Notes under the pieces: generated by a model | Databases searched by the model: none | Told to the model about the DNA's origin: nothing | What the model saw: only the letters and a program-made list of their open reading frames with translations | Program-made: the position numbers and the translations under genes | NCBI GenBank assembly: GCA_024641945.1 | Contig: JAHECD010000031.1 | Span: 3,511 to 40,641, forward strand | Length of the DNA: 37,131 nucleotides | Reading direction: 5' to 3' | DNA from: Rubrivivax sp. | GTDB lineage: Bacteria > Pseudomonadota > Gammaproteobacteria > Burkholderiales > Burkholderiaceae_C | Shown: piece after piece, positions 1-9,689 of the stretch | Layout: every line of letters starts with the position of its first letter | Numbering within the stretch: position 1 is the first letter of the stretch

Positions 1-2054
1 TTCAGGAACTCGGCCTTGCCGCCCAGCCAGCGCGCGACATGTGAACGTGCGGCGTCGGGATGCTCGGCCAGCAGCTTGGGCGCCATGCGCCGCGCATGCT
101 GCAACAGCGCGCTGTCTTCGTTCAGGTCGGCAAAACGCAGCAGGGCGTCACCGCTCTGGCGCGCGCCCATGAACTCGCCCGGGCCGCGGATCTCGAGGTC
201 GCGGCGTGCGATCTCGAAGCCGTCGGTCGTCTCGGCCATGGCTTTCAGCCGTGCCTTGCCGGTCTCGCTCAGGGGTGGCGTGTAGAGGAGTACGCACACG
301 CTGGCGATCGCACCGCGGCCGACACGCCCGCGCAGCTGGTGCAGCTGGCTCAGGCCGAAGCGCTCGGCATGTTCGATCACCATCAGGCTCGCGTTGGGCA
401 CGTCGACGCCGACCTCGATCACGGTGGTCGAGACCAGCACGCCCATCGTGCCGCCGGTGAACAGGGTCATCACGGCCGCCTTCTCGGCCGCCGGCATGCG
501 CCCGTGCAGCAGGCCGACCATCCGGCCGGGCAGCGCGGCGCTCAGCTGGGCATGGGTCTGGGTCGCGTTCTGCAGGTCGATCTTTTCGCTCTCGTCGATC
601 AGCGGGCACACCCAGTACACCTGGCGCCCACGCTCGACCTCGTCGTGGATGCGCGCGATCACGTCGTCGCGCCGGTTGTCGGCGAAGACCTTGGTCACCA
701 CCGGCGTGCGGCCTGGCGGCAGCTCGTCGATGGTGCTCACGTCGAGGTCGGCGAAGTACGTCATTGCGAGCGTGCGCGGGATCGGCGTGGCGCTCATCAT
801 CAGCAGGTGCGGCTCGAGCGCCTGCCGCTCCAGCTTGTCGCGCAGCGCCAGCCGTTGCGCCACGCCGAAGCGGTGCTGCTCGTCGACGATGGCCAGCCCG
901 AGCTTCGCGAACACCACGTCGTGCTGGATCACGGCGTGGGTGCCGACGACGAGCATCGCCTCGCCCGACGCCACCTGCTCGAGCATGCGCGTGCGGCCCT
1001 TGCCCTTGCGGCTGCCGGTGAGCCAGGCCACCGTCACGCCGAGCGGCTCGAGCCACTGCACGAGCTTGCGAAAGTGCTGCTCGGCCAGGATCTCGGTGGG
1101 CGCCATCAGCGCGCATTGCCAGCCGGCGTCGATGGCCTGTGTCGCGGCGAGTGCGGCGACCACCGTCTTGCCCGATCCCACGTCGCCTTGCAGCAGGCGG
1201 TTCATCGGGTGGTCGCGCGCGAGATCGCCTGCGATCTCGTCGCACACCCGCTGCTGCGCGGCGGTGAGCGTGAACGGCAGCGCGGCGCGCAGCCCGGCGT
1301 GCAACGAGCCGCCGCCGAACTGCGCGACGTGCAGCACCGGAGCCTTGAGCAGGGCACGTTCGTGCTGCGCCTCGGCCTGGGCCAGCTGCTGCGCCAGCAG
1401 CTCGTCGAACTTCAGCCGCTGCCACGCCGGGTGGCTGCGGTCTTCGATCGCGGCCAGCGCCATCGTGGGCGGCGGCTGGTGCAGCAGGCGAAGTGCGTCC
1501 TTCAACATCGGCAGCCCTGGCGGCAGCACGTGGGCCGGCAGCAACTCGTCGAGCGGCGCGCGCTGCAGCGCCGACGCCACCGCCTTGCGCAGGTAGGCCT
1601 GCGGAAGCTGCGCGCTGGTCGGGTAGACGGGCGTCAGCGCCTGCGGCAGTGGCGCGCCTTCGGCCACCGGCTTGAAGGCCGGATGCACCATCTCGCGCCC
1701 GAAGAAACCGACGCGAACCTCGCCGCGGACGCGCACGCGCTGGCCCGGCGCGAGGGCCTTCTGCTGCGAGGGGTAGAAGTTCAGGAAGCGCAGCACGAGT
1801 TCGCCCGAGGCGTCGGCCACGCGCACCACCAGCTGTCGCCGCGTGCGCTGCTCGACGCGGCTGTCGCGCACGATGCCCTCGACCTGGACCGTCTGGCCCT
1901 CGTGCGCGCCGGCGATCGGCTCGATGAGCGTTTCGTCTTCGTAGCGCATCGGCAGGTGCAACGCGAGGTCGATGTCGCGCTTCAGCCCGAGCCGCTCCAT
2001 CGCACGCTGCGGGCCGGACTTCTCTGCGGGGGCGGGGCCGGGCATGTGTTGCAT
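1..2054 (-). CDS. recG: ATP-dependent DNA helicase RecG (3' end just off the window)
   Basis: RecG remodels stalled replication forks and branch-migrates Holliday junctions. The minus-strand frame is open from ATG at 2054 to the window edge (684 codons), and the last residues seen (RWLGGKAEFL) match the position where RecG proteins normally end, so only a few codons are missing. The Walker A motif GDVGSGKT lies near residues 289-296 and the DEQH helicase motif (VDEQHRFG) near residues 391-394, with the N-terminal wedge region before them. A second in-frame ATG at 2045 is also a possible start. The gene diverges from the PBP1A gene, and the two 5' ends nearly touch. Confidence 0.96.
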   Translation of the reverse strand, partial: MQHMPGPAPAEKSGPQRAMERLGLKRDIDLALHLPMRYEDETLIEPIAGAHEGQTVQVEGIVRDSRVEQRTRRQLVVRVADASGELVLRFLNFYPSQQKALAPGQRVRVRGEVRVGFFGREMVHPAFKPVAEGAPLPQALTPVYPTSAQLPQAYLRKAVASALQRAPLDELLPAHVLPPGLPMLKDALRLLHQPPPTMALAAIEDRSHPAWQRLKFDELLAQQLAQAEAQHERALLKAPVLHVAQFGGGSLHAGLRAALPFTLTAAQQRVCDEIAGDLARDHPMNRLLQGDVGSGKTVVAALAATQAIDAGWQCALMAPTEILAEQHFRKLVQWLEPLGVTVAWLTGSRKGKGRTRMLEQVASGEAMLVVGTHAVIQHDVVFAKLGLAIVDEQHRFGVAQRLALRDKLERQALEPHLLMMSATPIPRTLAMTYFADLDVSTIDELPPGRTPVVTKVFADNRRDDVIARIHDEVERGRQVYWVCPLIDESEKIDLQNATQTHAQLSAALPGRMVGLLHGRMPAAEKAAVMTLFTGGTMGVLVSTTVIEVGVDVPNASLMVIEHAERFGLSQLHQLRGRVGRGAIASVCVLLYTPPLSETGKARLKAMAETTDGFEIARRDLEIRGPGEFMGARQSGDALLRFADLNEDSALLQHARRMAPKLLAEHPDAARSHVARWLGGKAEFL

Positions 2055-2079
2055 TGTCTTACGCGGGGTCTCGGATAAT
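2049..2079 (+). promoter_or_regulatory. Candidate PBP1A promoter, possibly leaderless
   Basis: GATAAT at 2074-2079 is a good -10 match; the best -35 is TTGCAT at 2049-2054 with a long 19-nt spacer. The -10 ends 7 nt before ATG 2087, so transcription would begin at or beside the start codon. On the other strand the same spot reads CATTAT (2082-2077), 22 nt upstream of the recG ATG, so it may serve both genes. Read from sequence only. Confidence 0.45.
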
Positions 2080-2086
2080 GGCGTCC

Positions 2087-4516
2087 ATGCGAGCACCTTT
2101 CCCCCGCGCGCTGCAGGTCGCGCTCGTGCTGCTGCCGGCCCTGTGGGCCGCGCCGCCCGCCGGCGCGGCGTTCGACCTGCCGCCGATCGACCGCATCGTC
2201 AACTACCAGCCCAAGCTGCCATTGCAGGTTTTCACCGCCGACGGCGTGGAGATCGCCCAGTTCGGGACCGAACGGCGCCAGTTCGTGCCGCTGGCACAGA
2301 TGCCCAAGCTGCTGCAGGACGCCGTGCTGGCGGTCGAGGACACCCGTTTCCGTGAGCACCGCGGCATCGATCCCAAGGGCATGGCGCGTGCGCTGCTGTC
2401 GATGCTGACGGGCGGGCAGCGCCAGGGTGCGTCCACCATCACGCAGCAGCTCGTGCGCTCGATGCTGCTTTCGCAGCGCTTCACGCCGGAGCGCAAGGCG
2501 CGCGAGATCATGCTCGCGCTGCAGGTGGAGCAGGCGCTGCCGAAGGACCGCATCCTCGAGATCTACCTGAACGAGATCTTTCTCGGCCAACGGGCCTACG
2601 GCTTTGCCGCCGCCGCGCAGACCTATTTCGGCAAGCCGCTTGCCAAGCTGTCGATCGCGGAAACTGCGCTGCTCGCCGGGCTGCCGCAGAACCCGCACTA
2701 CGCCAATCCGGTGGCAAGCCTCGAGCGCGCCACCCAACGCCAGCACGTCGTGCTCGAGCGCATGCACGTCACCGGCGTCATCACCGCCCAGCAACTGGCC
2801 GCGGCGCGCGCCGAGAAGCTCGCCATCCGCTCGCCGCTCGACGTGCCGCTGCACGCCGGCCACGTGGCCGAGATGGCGCGCCGCGCGGTGGTCGAGCGTT
2901 TCGGCACCGAGGCCTATTCGACCGGCATCCGCGTCTATACGTCGTTGCGCTCGGCCGACCAGAAAGCGGCCTGGACCGCCGTGCGCAAGGGCGTGCTCGA
3001 GTACGACCGCAAGGGTGCTTGGGGCGGGCCCGAAGACCAGGAGACGCTGCCCGGCGACGACGGCCCGAAGACCGAGCGCGCCGCCGCGCAGGCGCTCAAG
3101 GATCACCGCGACGACGAGATGCTGCGCGTGGGCATCGTGCTGGCCGCGTCGCCGAAGGAGATGCGGGTGCAGCTCGCCAGCGGCGAGCGCATCACGCTCA
3201 GCGGTGAAGGCCTGCGCTGGGCGCTGCCGGTGCTGGCGCCGAAGGCGCCGCCCAAGGGTGGCAAGAAGGCGGCTGCCGACGGCAAGCCGAAGCTGGCGGT
3301 GAAACGCGGCGCCATCGTGCGCGTGGTCCAGCAGGGCAAGGGGTGGGCGATCTCGCAGTGGCCGCAGGTGCAGGCAGGGCTCGTCGCGCTCGACCCGGCC
3401 AGCGGCCGCGTGCGGGCGCTCGTGGGCGGCTTCGACTTCACGCAGCAGCAGTTCAACCATGTGACGCAGGCGCTGCGTCAGCCGGGGTCGAGCTTCAAGC
3501 CGCTGCTTTACTCCGCGGCCCTCGAGCATGGCGTGATGCCGGCCAGCGTGATCGAGGATGCGCCTTTCAGCGGCGCCAACGGGTGGGAGCCGCAGAACAG
3601 CGACGGCCGGTTCGACGGCCCGCTCACGCTGCGCGAGGCGCTGGCAAAGTCGAAGAACCTCGTCAGCGTGCGCTTGTTGCAGCAGGTGGGCGTGGGCACC
3701 GTGCGCGACTGGGCAGCGCACTTCGGCCTCGACCCCGCGCGCCAGCCGGACAACCTGACGCTGGCGCTCGGTGCCGGCAGCGTGACGCCGATGCAGATGG
3801 CACAGGCCTACGGCGAGCTCGCCAACGGCGGCTGGCCGGTCGACCCGGTGCTCGTGGAGCGCATCACCGATGCCCAGGGCAAGGTGCTGTTCGATGCGGC
3901 CCCGGCGGCGCCGCATACCGAAGCCACGCGGGCACTGCCTGCACGCAACGTCTTCATCACGACGAGCCTGTTGAACGAGGTCACGCGCGTGGGTACCGCC
4001 GCACGTGCACAGCGCCAGCTGCGCCGGACCGACGTGTACGGCAAGACCGGCACGACCAACGATGCCGTCGATGCGTGGTTCGCCGGCTTCCAGCCGGGCC
4101 TGGCGGCGGTCGTCTGGATGGGTTACGACGACCCCAGGAGCCTGGGTGACCGCGAGTCGGGTGGCGCGCTCGCATTGCCGGTCTGGATCGACTACATGGC
4201 CGCCGCGTTGAAGGGCGTGCCGGTGGTGTCGCAAGGCGCGCCGCCGCCGGGAGTCGTGCGCGATGGCGATGACTGGATCTACGAAGAGTGGCTGGATGGC
4301 GGCTGGATATCGCACATCGACGCCGAGGGCGCGGTGACGCTGGCACCGGCCCCCGGCGCGCTGCCGCCGGCGGATGTGGCCTCGGCCCCGGTGGAGAACA
4401 TGGCCATGCCCGCTGCGGGGCGCCCGCCCTTGCGCGTGACCTTTCCGATGCTGCAGCAGCGTCCGGTGGCCCCTGCCGCGGCGGCAGCGGCCGCAGCGGC
4501 CTCGGCGCCGCTGTAG
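2087..4516 (+). CDS. mrcA: Penicillin-binding protein 1A, bifunctional peptidoglycan synthase
   Basis: This is a class A PBP that polymerises lipid II and cross-links the strands at the periplasmic face of the inner membrane. From ATG 2087 it has 809 residues. An N-terminal hydrophobic anchor or signal (residues 8-28) is followed by a GT51 domain with the EDTRF motif (84-88) and the GASTITQQL motif. An OB-like insert contains a Lys/Ala-rich stretch (PPKGGKKAAADGK). The transpeptidase domain has SSFK (Ser 468), SKN (near 522) and KTGT (653). In-frame ATGs at 2054 and 2078 would add 11 or 3 residues. I prefer 2087 because a GATAAT -10 at 2074-2079 would place the transcript start on or next to this ATG, and 2054 would overlap the recG start. 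The Pro/Ala-rich C-terminus ends in an alanine run. Confidence 0.93.
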   Translation: MRAPFPRALQVALVLLPALWAAPPAGAAFDLPPIDRIVNYQPKLPLQVFTADGVEIAQFGTERRQFVPLAQMPKLLQDAVLAVEDTRFREHRGIDPKGMARALLSMLTGGQRQGASTITQQLVRSMLLSQRFTPERKAREIMLALQVEQALPKDRILEIYLNEIFLGQRAYGFAAAAQTYFGKPLAKLSIAETALLAGLPQNPHYANPVASLERATQRQHVVLERMHVTGVITAQQLAAARAEKLAIRSPLDVPLHAGHVAEMARRAVVERFGTEAYSTGIRVYTSLRSADQKAAWTAVRKGVLEYDRKGAWGGPEDQETLPGDDGPKTERAAAQALKDHRDDEMLRVGIVLAASPKEMRVQLASGERITLSGEGLRWALPVLAPKAPPKGGKKAAADGKPKLAVKRGAIVRVVQQGKGWAISQWPQVQAGLVALDPASGRVRALVGGFDFTQQQFNHVTQALRQPGSSFKPLLYSAALEHGVMPASVIEDAPFSGANGWEPQNSDGRFDGPLTLREALAKSKNLVSVRLLQQVGVGTVRDWAAHFGLDPARQPDNLTLALGAGSVTPMQMAQAYGELANGGWPVDPVLVERITDAQGKVLFDAAPAAPHTEATRALPARNVFITTSLLNEVTRVGTAARAQRQLRRTDVYGKTGTTNDAVDAWFAGFQPGLAAVVWMGYDDPRSLGDRESGGALALPVWIDYMAAALKGVPVVSQGAPPPGVVRDGDDWIYEEWLDGGWISHIDAEGAVTLAPAPGALPPADVASAPVENMAMPAAGRPPLRVTFPMLQQRPVAPAAAAAAAAASAPL

Positions 4517-4537
4517 GCCGGCCGGACCGCGCGCGAC

Positions 4538-5569
4538 ATGACCGGCCACACGCTCTCCGATTTCGATTTCGCCCTCCCTTCGGAGCTGATCGCGCAGCAC
4601 CCAGCGGCCGAGCGCAGCGGCTCGCGCCTGCTCGACGGCACCGGTGTCGCGCCGGTCGATTGCATCTTCCGCGAACTGCCGTCGCTGCTCGCGCCGGGCG
4701 ACCTGCTCGTCTTCAACGACACCAAGGTCATCAAGGCGCGCCTGTACGGGCAGAAGTCCACCGGCGGCGCCGTCGAGGTGCTGGTCGAGCGCGTGGCACC
4801 GCCGTCCGAGGTGTGGGCGCACGTGCGTGCGAGCAAGTCGCCGCGCCCCGGCCAGACCCTGCGCCTGGCCGGCGCATTCGATGCCGAGGTGCTGGGCCGG
4901 GGCGGCCCGGACGATTCGCTTTTTCACCTGCGTTTTCCGTCCGATCCGCTGGCCCTGCTCGAGACCCACGGCCACGTGCCATTGCCGCCCTACATCGAAC
5001 ATGGTGACGCGGCCGACGACGTGGCGCGCTACCAGACGGTCTTTGCCTCGCGGCCCGGTGCGGTGGCTGCGCCGACGGCGGCGCTGCACTTCGACGAGCC
5101 GCTGCTCTCGGCGCTGCGCCAGCGCGGCGTGAACAGCGCGCGTGTGACGCTGCACGTGGGCGCGGGCACCTTCCAGCCGGTGCGCAGCGAAGACCTGTCG
5201 CAGCACCGCATGCACCATGAATGGTTCGAGGTCGGCGCGGCGACCGTGGCCGCCGTCGAGGCCACGCGCTCGGCCGGCGGGCGCGTGGTAGCCGTCGGCA
5301 CGACGACCGTGCGTTCGCTCGAATCCGCCGCGCGGGGCGGCGCGCTGCGCGCGACCACCGGCGAGACCGACATCTTCATCACGCCGGGCTTCGGCTTTCG
5401 GGTCGTGGACCGGCTGATCACCAACTTCCACCTGCCCAAGAGCACGCTGATGATGCTGGTCAGCGCCTTTGCCGGACACACGCACGTGATGGCGCTGTAC
5501 CGGCATGCGATCGAGCAGCGCTACCGCTTCTTCAGCTACGGCGACGCGATGCTGCTCGATCGCACCTGA
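4538..5569 (+). CDS. queA: tRNA preQ1(34) S-adenosylmethionine ribosyltransferase-isomerase QueA
   Basis: QueA transfers and isomerises the ribosyl moiety of SAM onto preQ1 at tRNA position 34, giving epoxyqueuosine. The 343-residue product has the full family length. It starts with the typical [16 protein letters not shown] block, and carries [14 protein letters not shown] in the N-terminal part and [19 protein letters not shown] and [15 protein letters not shown] near the C-terminus. The gene starts 21 bp after the PBP1A stop on the same strand and may be co-transcribed with it. No strong Shine-Dalgarno is visible. Its pathway partner tgt lies 1.7 kb downstream, with an opposite-strand gene between them. 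Confidence 0.97.
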   Translation: MTGHTLSDFDFALPSELIAQHPAAERSGSRLLDGTGVAPVDCIFRELPSLLAPGDLLVFNDTKVIKARLYGQKSTGGAVEVLVERVAPPSEVWAHVRASKSPRPGQTLRLAGAFDAEVLGRGGPDDSLFHLRFPSDPLALLETHGHVPLPPYIEHGDAADDVARYQTVFASRPGAVAAPTAALHFDEPLLSALRQRGVNSARVTLHVGAGTFQPVRSEDLSQHRMHHEWFEVGAATVAAVEATRSAGGRVVAVGTTTVRSLESAARGGALRATTGETDIFITPGFGFRVVDRLITNFHLPKSTLMMLVSAFAGHTHVMALYRHAIEQRYRFFSYGDAMLLDRT

Positions 5570-5580
5570 AGTCAAACGTT

Positions 5581-5598
5581 GGCCTTGCGCCAAAGGCC
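5581..5598. other. Small hairpin between convergent queA and phosphoesterase genes
   Basis: GGCCTT (5581-5586) and AAGGCC (5593-5598) form a 6-bp stem with a 6-nt loop just after the queA stop. There is no U-tract on either strand, so this is at best a weak or factor-dependent termination signal. Confidence 0.25.
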
Positions 5599-5634
5599 GC
5601 AACGGGAAGCCCGGCGCAGAGTATTCAGCTCAGT

Positions 5635-7185
5635 TCAATTCAGTGCGTGCGCGAGGTCGCCCACCCGCGCGCGCACGCCGGGCAGCGGCTCGAGGCCCCA
5701 GCGTTCGGTGATGAACTTGAGGATCGATGTCGTGTCGTAGATCGTGTGGTCGATGAATCCGCGCTTGACGTGCGGGCCGATCAGCAGCGCCGGCACGCGT
5801 GTGCCCGGGCCGAAGCGGTCGCCCCAGCCGGGGCCGGCCGGCGGCGGCACGTGGTCCCAGTAGCCGCCGTTCTCGTCGTAGGTGACGACGACGAGCATGT
5901 CGTTCCACTGCGGGCTCTTGCGCAGCGCGTCGAGCACCGCGGCGATGTGGTCGTCGCCGCTCTTGACGTCGGTGTACGACGGGTGCTGCGTATAGCGGCC
6001 GGCCGGCTTGTAGAACGACACCGCAGGCAGCTTGCCGCCGGCCGCGTCGCGCAGCAGCTGCTCGCCGTCGAGCAGGTGGCGCGCCCGGTCCGCGGTGCCG
6101 GGTGCAAAGCGGGCGTGGTAGTTGAACGGCTGGTGGTGCGGCTGGAAGATCGGGCTGCCCTCGACATTTGCATAGATGACCTTGCGCTTGACGTCCGGCG
6201 CCTGCCGCCCGTCGGCGAGCGCCGCGTCCCAGCCGCCGGCATACCAGGCCCAGCCCACGCCGCGTGCACTGAGCGTGTCGCCGATCGTGCGCGTGGTCTG
6301 TGGTGGCACCGGCACGCCGGCGGCGTGCGAGCCCTTGGGGTCGGCCAGGTCGATCGGCGCGTTCGGCGCGGGTGGCACGCCACTGGGCTGGTACGCGGGC
6401 TGCGAGGTATTGACCGACCAGCCGTCCGCAGACACCTGCCCGCCGCCGCGGCTGACCACCTTGACGGCGCCGACGGCGGCCGACGGTGAGTCGGGCAGCT
6501 TGAGCAGGTGGCCATTGGCGTCGAGCTTGACGCGCATCGCCTCCGGTGCGTCCTCGTGCCTCGGCGCGCAGGCGCAGATCAGGTACTGGTGGTTCAGGTA
6601 GCTGCCGCCGAAGGCACCCATGAAGAACTTGTCCGCGATCGTGTATTCGCGCGCCCATTGCCACAGCTTCATGCCCGAGCCGTCGTAGTAGCCCATGCTC
6701 CAGCCGCCCACCTGCGACATCGCGGCATACAGGTTGTTCGCGCCGCCGTGGATCTGCTCCTGGTTGTGCCAGAACGCGTGGATCGGGCTCGGCACGTGTT
6801 CGTCCATGCGTTTGCCGACCGGCGGTGCGTCGATGCGGAACGGGCCGTTGGGCAGGCGCGGATATTTCGGGTCCGGCTGGCCGTTGCTGCCGAAGACGAG
6901 CAGCTCGGGCAGCGGCTTGCCGTCATGGTCGATCTGCGTGCGTTGCAGCGGCGTGGCGTTGGCCACACCATCGGCGCCGGGAAACAGGCCGTACAGGTTG
7001 TCGAAACTGTGGTTCTCGGCGTAGATCACCACCAGCGTGCGGATGCGCTGCAGGCTCGCCGGGGCCGCGCCGGAGGTTGCGCCGGGTGATGTGCCGGGTG
7101 ATGTGCCCGGGCCGGCGCAAGCGGTGCAGGCCAGCGCGACGGCGGCGGCGAGAAAGGTGCGACGCAGCGGGCTTCTCGAATCCAT
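5635..7185 (-). CDS. Exported phosphoesterase (acid phosphatase / phospholipase C family)
   Basis: This is a member of the PF04185 phosphoesterase family, which hydrolyses phosphomonoesters or phospholipids outside the cytoplasm; the substrate cannot be read from the sequence. I chose ATG 7185 (516 residues) because GGAGA lies just upstream and the N-terminus (RRTFLAAAVALACTACAG) is a signal peptide with a possible lipobox Cys. A low-complexity GTSPGTSPGATSG linker encoded by a short direct repeat follows. Family motifs are YAENHSFDNLYGLFPGADG near the N-terminus, TYDENGGYWDHVPPP, and IGPHVKRGFIDHTIYDTTS near the C-terminus. It lies between queA and tgt on the opposite strand, so its transcription converges on queA and diverges from tgt. 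Confidence 0.88.
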   Translation of the reverse strand: MDSRSPLRRTFLAAAVALACTACAGPGTSPGTSPGATSGAAPASLQRIRTLVVIYAENHSFDNLYGLFPGADGVANATPLQRTQIDHDGKPLPELLVFGSNGQPDPKYPRLPNGPFRIDAPPVGKRMDEHVPSPIHAFWHNQEQIHGGANNLYAAMSQVGGWSMGYYDGSGMKLWQWAREYTIADKFFMGAFGGSYLNHQYLICACAPRHEDAPEAMRVKLDANGHLLKLPDSPSAAVGAVKVVSRGGGQVSADGWSVNTSQPAYQPSGVPPAPNAPIDLADPKGSHAAGVPVPPQTTRTIGDTLSARGVGWAWYAGGWDAALADGRQAPDVKRKVIYANVEGSPIFQPHHQPFNYHARFAPGTADRARHLLDGEQLLRDAAGGKLPAVSFYKPAGRYTQHPSYTDVKSGDDHIAAVLDALRKSPQWNDMLVVVTYDENGGYWDHVPPPAGPGWGDRFGPGTRVPALLIGPHVKRGFIDHTIYDTTSILKFITERWGLEPLPGVRARVGDLAHALN

Positions 7186-7229
7186 GGCGGTCTCCGGTGG
7201 CAGGCGAATCTGGATCGGCCGGATCCTAG

Positions 7230-8387
<1,158 letters not shown>

Positions 8388-8401
8388 CCATCGCGCGCCC
8401 G

Positions 8402-8884
8402 ATGACCTGGCTCAAGCGATTTTTCGGCGCGCTCGTCGCGCTCGTGATCCTGTTCGAGGAATGGGGCTGGGAGCCGCTGCAGCGGCTGATGGCGGCGATC
8501 GGTCGGCTGCCGCCGCTGGCCTGGCTGGAGCGCCGCATCGCCGCGCTGCCGCCATGGGGCGCGCTGGTGGTCTTCTTCGTCCCGGCCTTGGGGCTGCTGC
8601 CGGTCAAGCTGCTGGCGTTGTGGCTCATCGGGCAGGGGCAGCATCTGCTGGGCGTGCTCATCATCGTCGCCGCCAAGGTGGCGGGCACGGCGATCGTGGC
8701 GCGCCTGTTTGCGCTCACGCAGCCGGCCCTGATGCGCATGCCGTGGTTCGCACGGCTGTTCACGCGCTGGACGGTCTGGAAGGAAGAGGTGCTCGCGCGG
8801 GTGCGTGCCTCCTGGGCGTGGCGCGTCGGCCGCGTCGTGAAGCACCGCGTCGCGCAGCGGGTCAGGGCCTGGCGTCGCGCGTGA
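8402..8884 (+). CDS. Small conserved-type membrane protein of unknown function
   Basis: A 160-residue protein starting 14 bp after the tgt stop, so probably translated from the same mRNA. Hydrophobic segments cover roughly residues 8-20, 50-80 (ALVVFFVPALGLLPVKLLAL) and 83-105, giving two or three membrane spans. The C-terminal 50 residues are strongly basic and Trp/Arg-rich (RFTRW-like and VKHRVAQRVRAWRRA), probably cytosolic and membrane- or nucleic-acid-adjacent. I do not recognise a named family. Codon use matches the neighbours, which supports a real gene. Confidence 0.8.
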   Translation: MTWLKRFFGALVALVILFEEWGWEPLQRLMAAIGRLPPLAWLERRIAALPPWGALVVFFVPALGLLPVKLLALWLIGQGQHLLGVLIIVAAKVAGTAIVARLFALTQPALMRMPWFARLFTRWTVWKEEVLARVRASWAWRVGRVVKHRVAQRVRAWRRA

Positions 8885-8887
8885 GGC

Positions 8888-9532
8888 TCACCAGAACTGC
8901 CATGCGCCAGTGGCCAGCACCCAGACACCGAGGATGCCGTTCGTGACCGCGTGTGCGATCACCGGCACCCACAGCTTGCCCGTGCGCCGATAGAGCAGTG
9001 CATACGCCAGGCCGGCCACGATGGCGGCCAGCCACTGGGTGTGCGCAAGCATGAAGACGAAGGTCGACAGCACGATCGCCTTCAGGCCCACGCGTCGCGG
9101 GTCCACGCCCTCGAAGACCGGGCGCTCGATCCAGCGCATCAGGAACGAGCGCCAGAAGAGCTCTTCCATCACCGGCACCACGAGCGCGGCGCCGGCGAGC
9201 CGGCAGCCCACGAGCAGCGGGTCGACGCGGCCATCGGCGTCGACCGGCACGAAGGCGGCTGACGGCGTGCCGATCGTCATCCAAGGGGCGTCGAGCACGA
9301 TCCACAGGCCGAAGACGGCCAGGCCCACGGCCACGGCGCCGAGTGTCTCGGCCCCGGTCGGGCGCGTCTGTGCACTCAACTCGCCGTAGTCGCGCCACCA
9401 CCACGCCAGCAGTGCGCCGGCCGCCGCAGCCTGCACGGCGTACATCCAGCGTGTATCGACGGCCCCGCCGGCGTGGTCGGGCAACACGCCGCGCAAGGCG
9501 AGCAGCGCCATGAATACCGCAAACGGCAGCAC
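8888..9532 (-). CDS. CPBP-family intramembrane metalloprotease (CAAX protease-related)
   Basis: A glutamic-type intramembrane protease of the CPBP/Abi family. The first motif PVMEELFWRSFLMRW (EExxxR) and the second TFVFMLAHTQW (FxxxH) are present, followed by the HAVTNGILGVW third motif. Several membrane segments fit the family. It resembles the CAAX-related proteins found with exosortase/PEP-CTERM loci, but no exosortase is in this window. The given frame starts at GTG 9532. Family-like sequence continues upstream of this GTG to a stop at 9590-9592, while the best ATG (9593) is in another frame: removing one T from the T4 run (plus-strand A 9574-9577) would join them. It is therefore either a slightly broken gene, a sequence error, or an internal start. 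Confidence 0.8.
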   Translation of the reverse strand: MLPFAVFMALLALRGVLPDHAGGAVDTRWMYAVQAAAAGALLAWWWRDYGELSAQTRPTGAETLGAVAVGLAVFGLWIVLDAPWMTIGTPSAAFVPVDADGRVDPLLVGCRLAGAALVVPVMEELFWRSFLMRWIERPVFEGVDPRRVGLKAIVLSTFVFMLAHTQWLAAIVAGLAYALLYRRTGKLWVPVIAHAVTNGILGVWVLATGAWQFW

Positions 9533-9604
9533 GCGCTGCCAGCCGGCTCGGCTAAGCAGCGCGTGGGCGATGGAAAAGGACTCCCTGATTCATTGTTTGA
9601 CGTC

Positions 9605-9633
9605 AGTATCTGAAGCACCGGCCGGGCTGCCCA
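9605..9633 (-). promoter_or_regulatory. Candidate promoter of the CPBP protease gene
   Basis: On the minus strand TGGGCA (9633-9628), a 17-nt spacer and GATACT (9610-9605) lie 11 nt upstream of ATG 9593. Both hexamers match 4 of 6 consensus bases. The position supports ATG 9593 as the ancestral start of the protease gene. Confidence 0.4.
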
Positions 9634-9670
9634 GGGAACAAATCACATGATGCTGTGCCCGCTGCGGCAG

Positions 9671-9689
9671 ACCCCCGCGATCAGGGGGT
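9671..9689 (-). terminator. GC-rich hairpin at the end of the MFS/PlsC gene
   Basis: ACCCCC (9671-9676) and GGGGGT (9684-9689) form a 6-bp stem touching the stop codon of the minus-strand gene. No U-tract follows, so it may be a 3'-protecting or factor-dependent element rather than an intrinsic terminator. Confidence 0.3.

Noticed and set aside
60-2078. Plus-strand frame of 672 codons antisense to recG
   Set aside because: His/Arg/Leu-rich shadow; RecG motifs on the minus strand are unambiguous.
1982-5602. Minus-strand open frame of about 1200 codons antisense to mrcA and queA
   Set aside because: It is a product of high GC at third codon positions of the real genes. Its translation is Arg/His/Gly-rich without domains, while the plus-strand frames carry full PBP1A and QueA motifs.
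7078-7112. Short direct repeat in the 5' part of the phosphoesterase gene
   Set aside because: It only encodes the repeated GTSP linker after the signal peptide; two copies are too few to call a repeat element.
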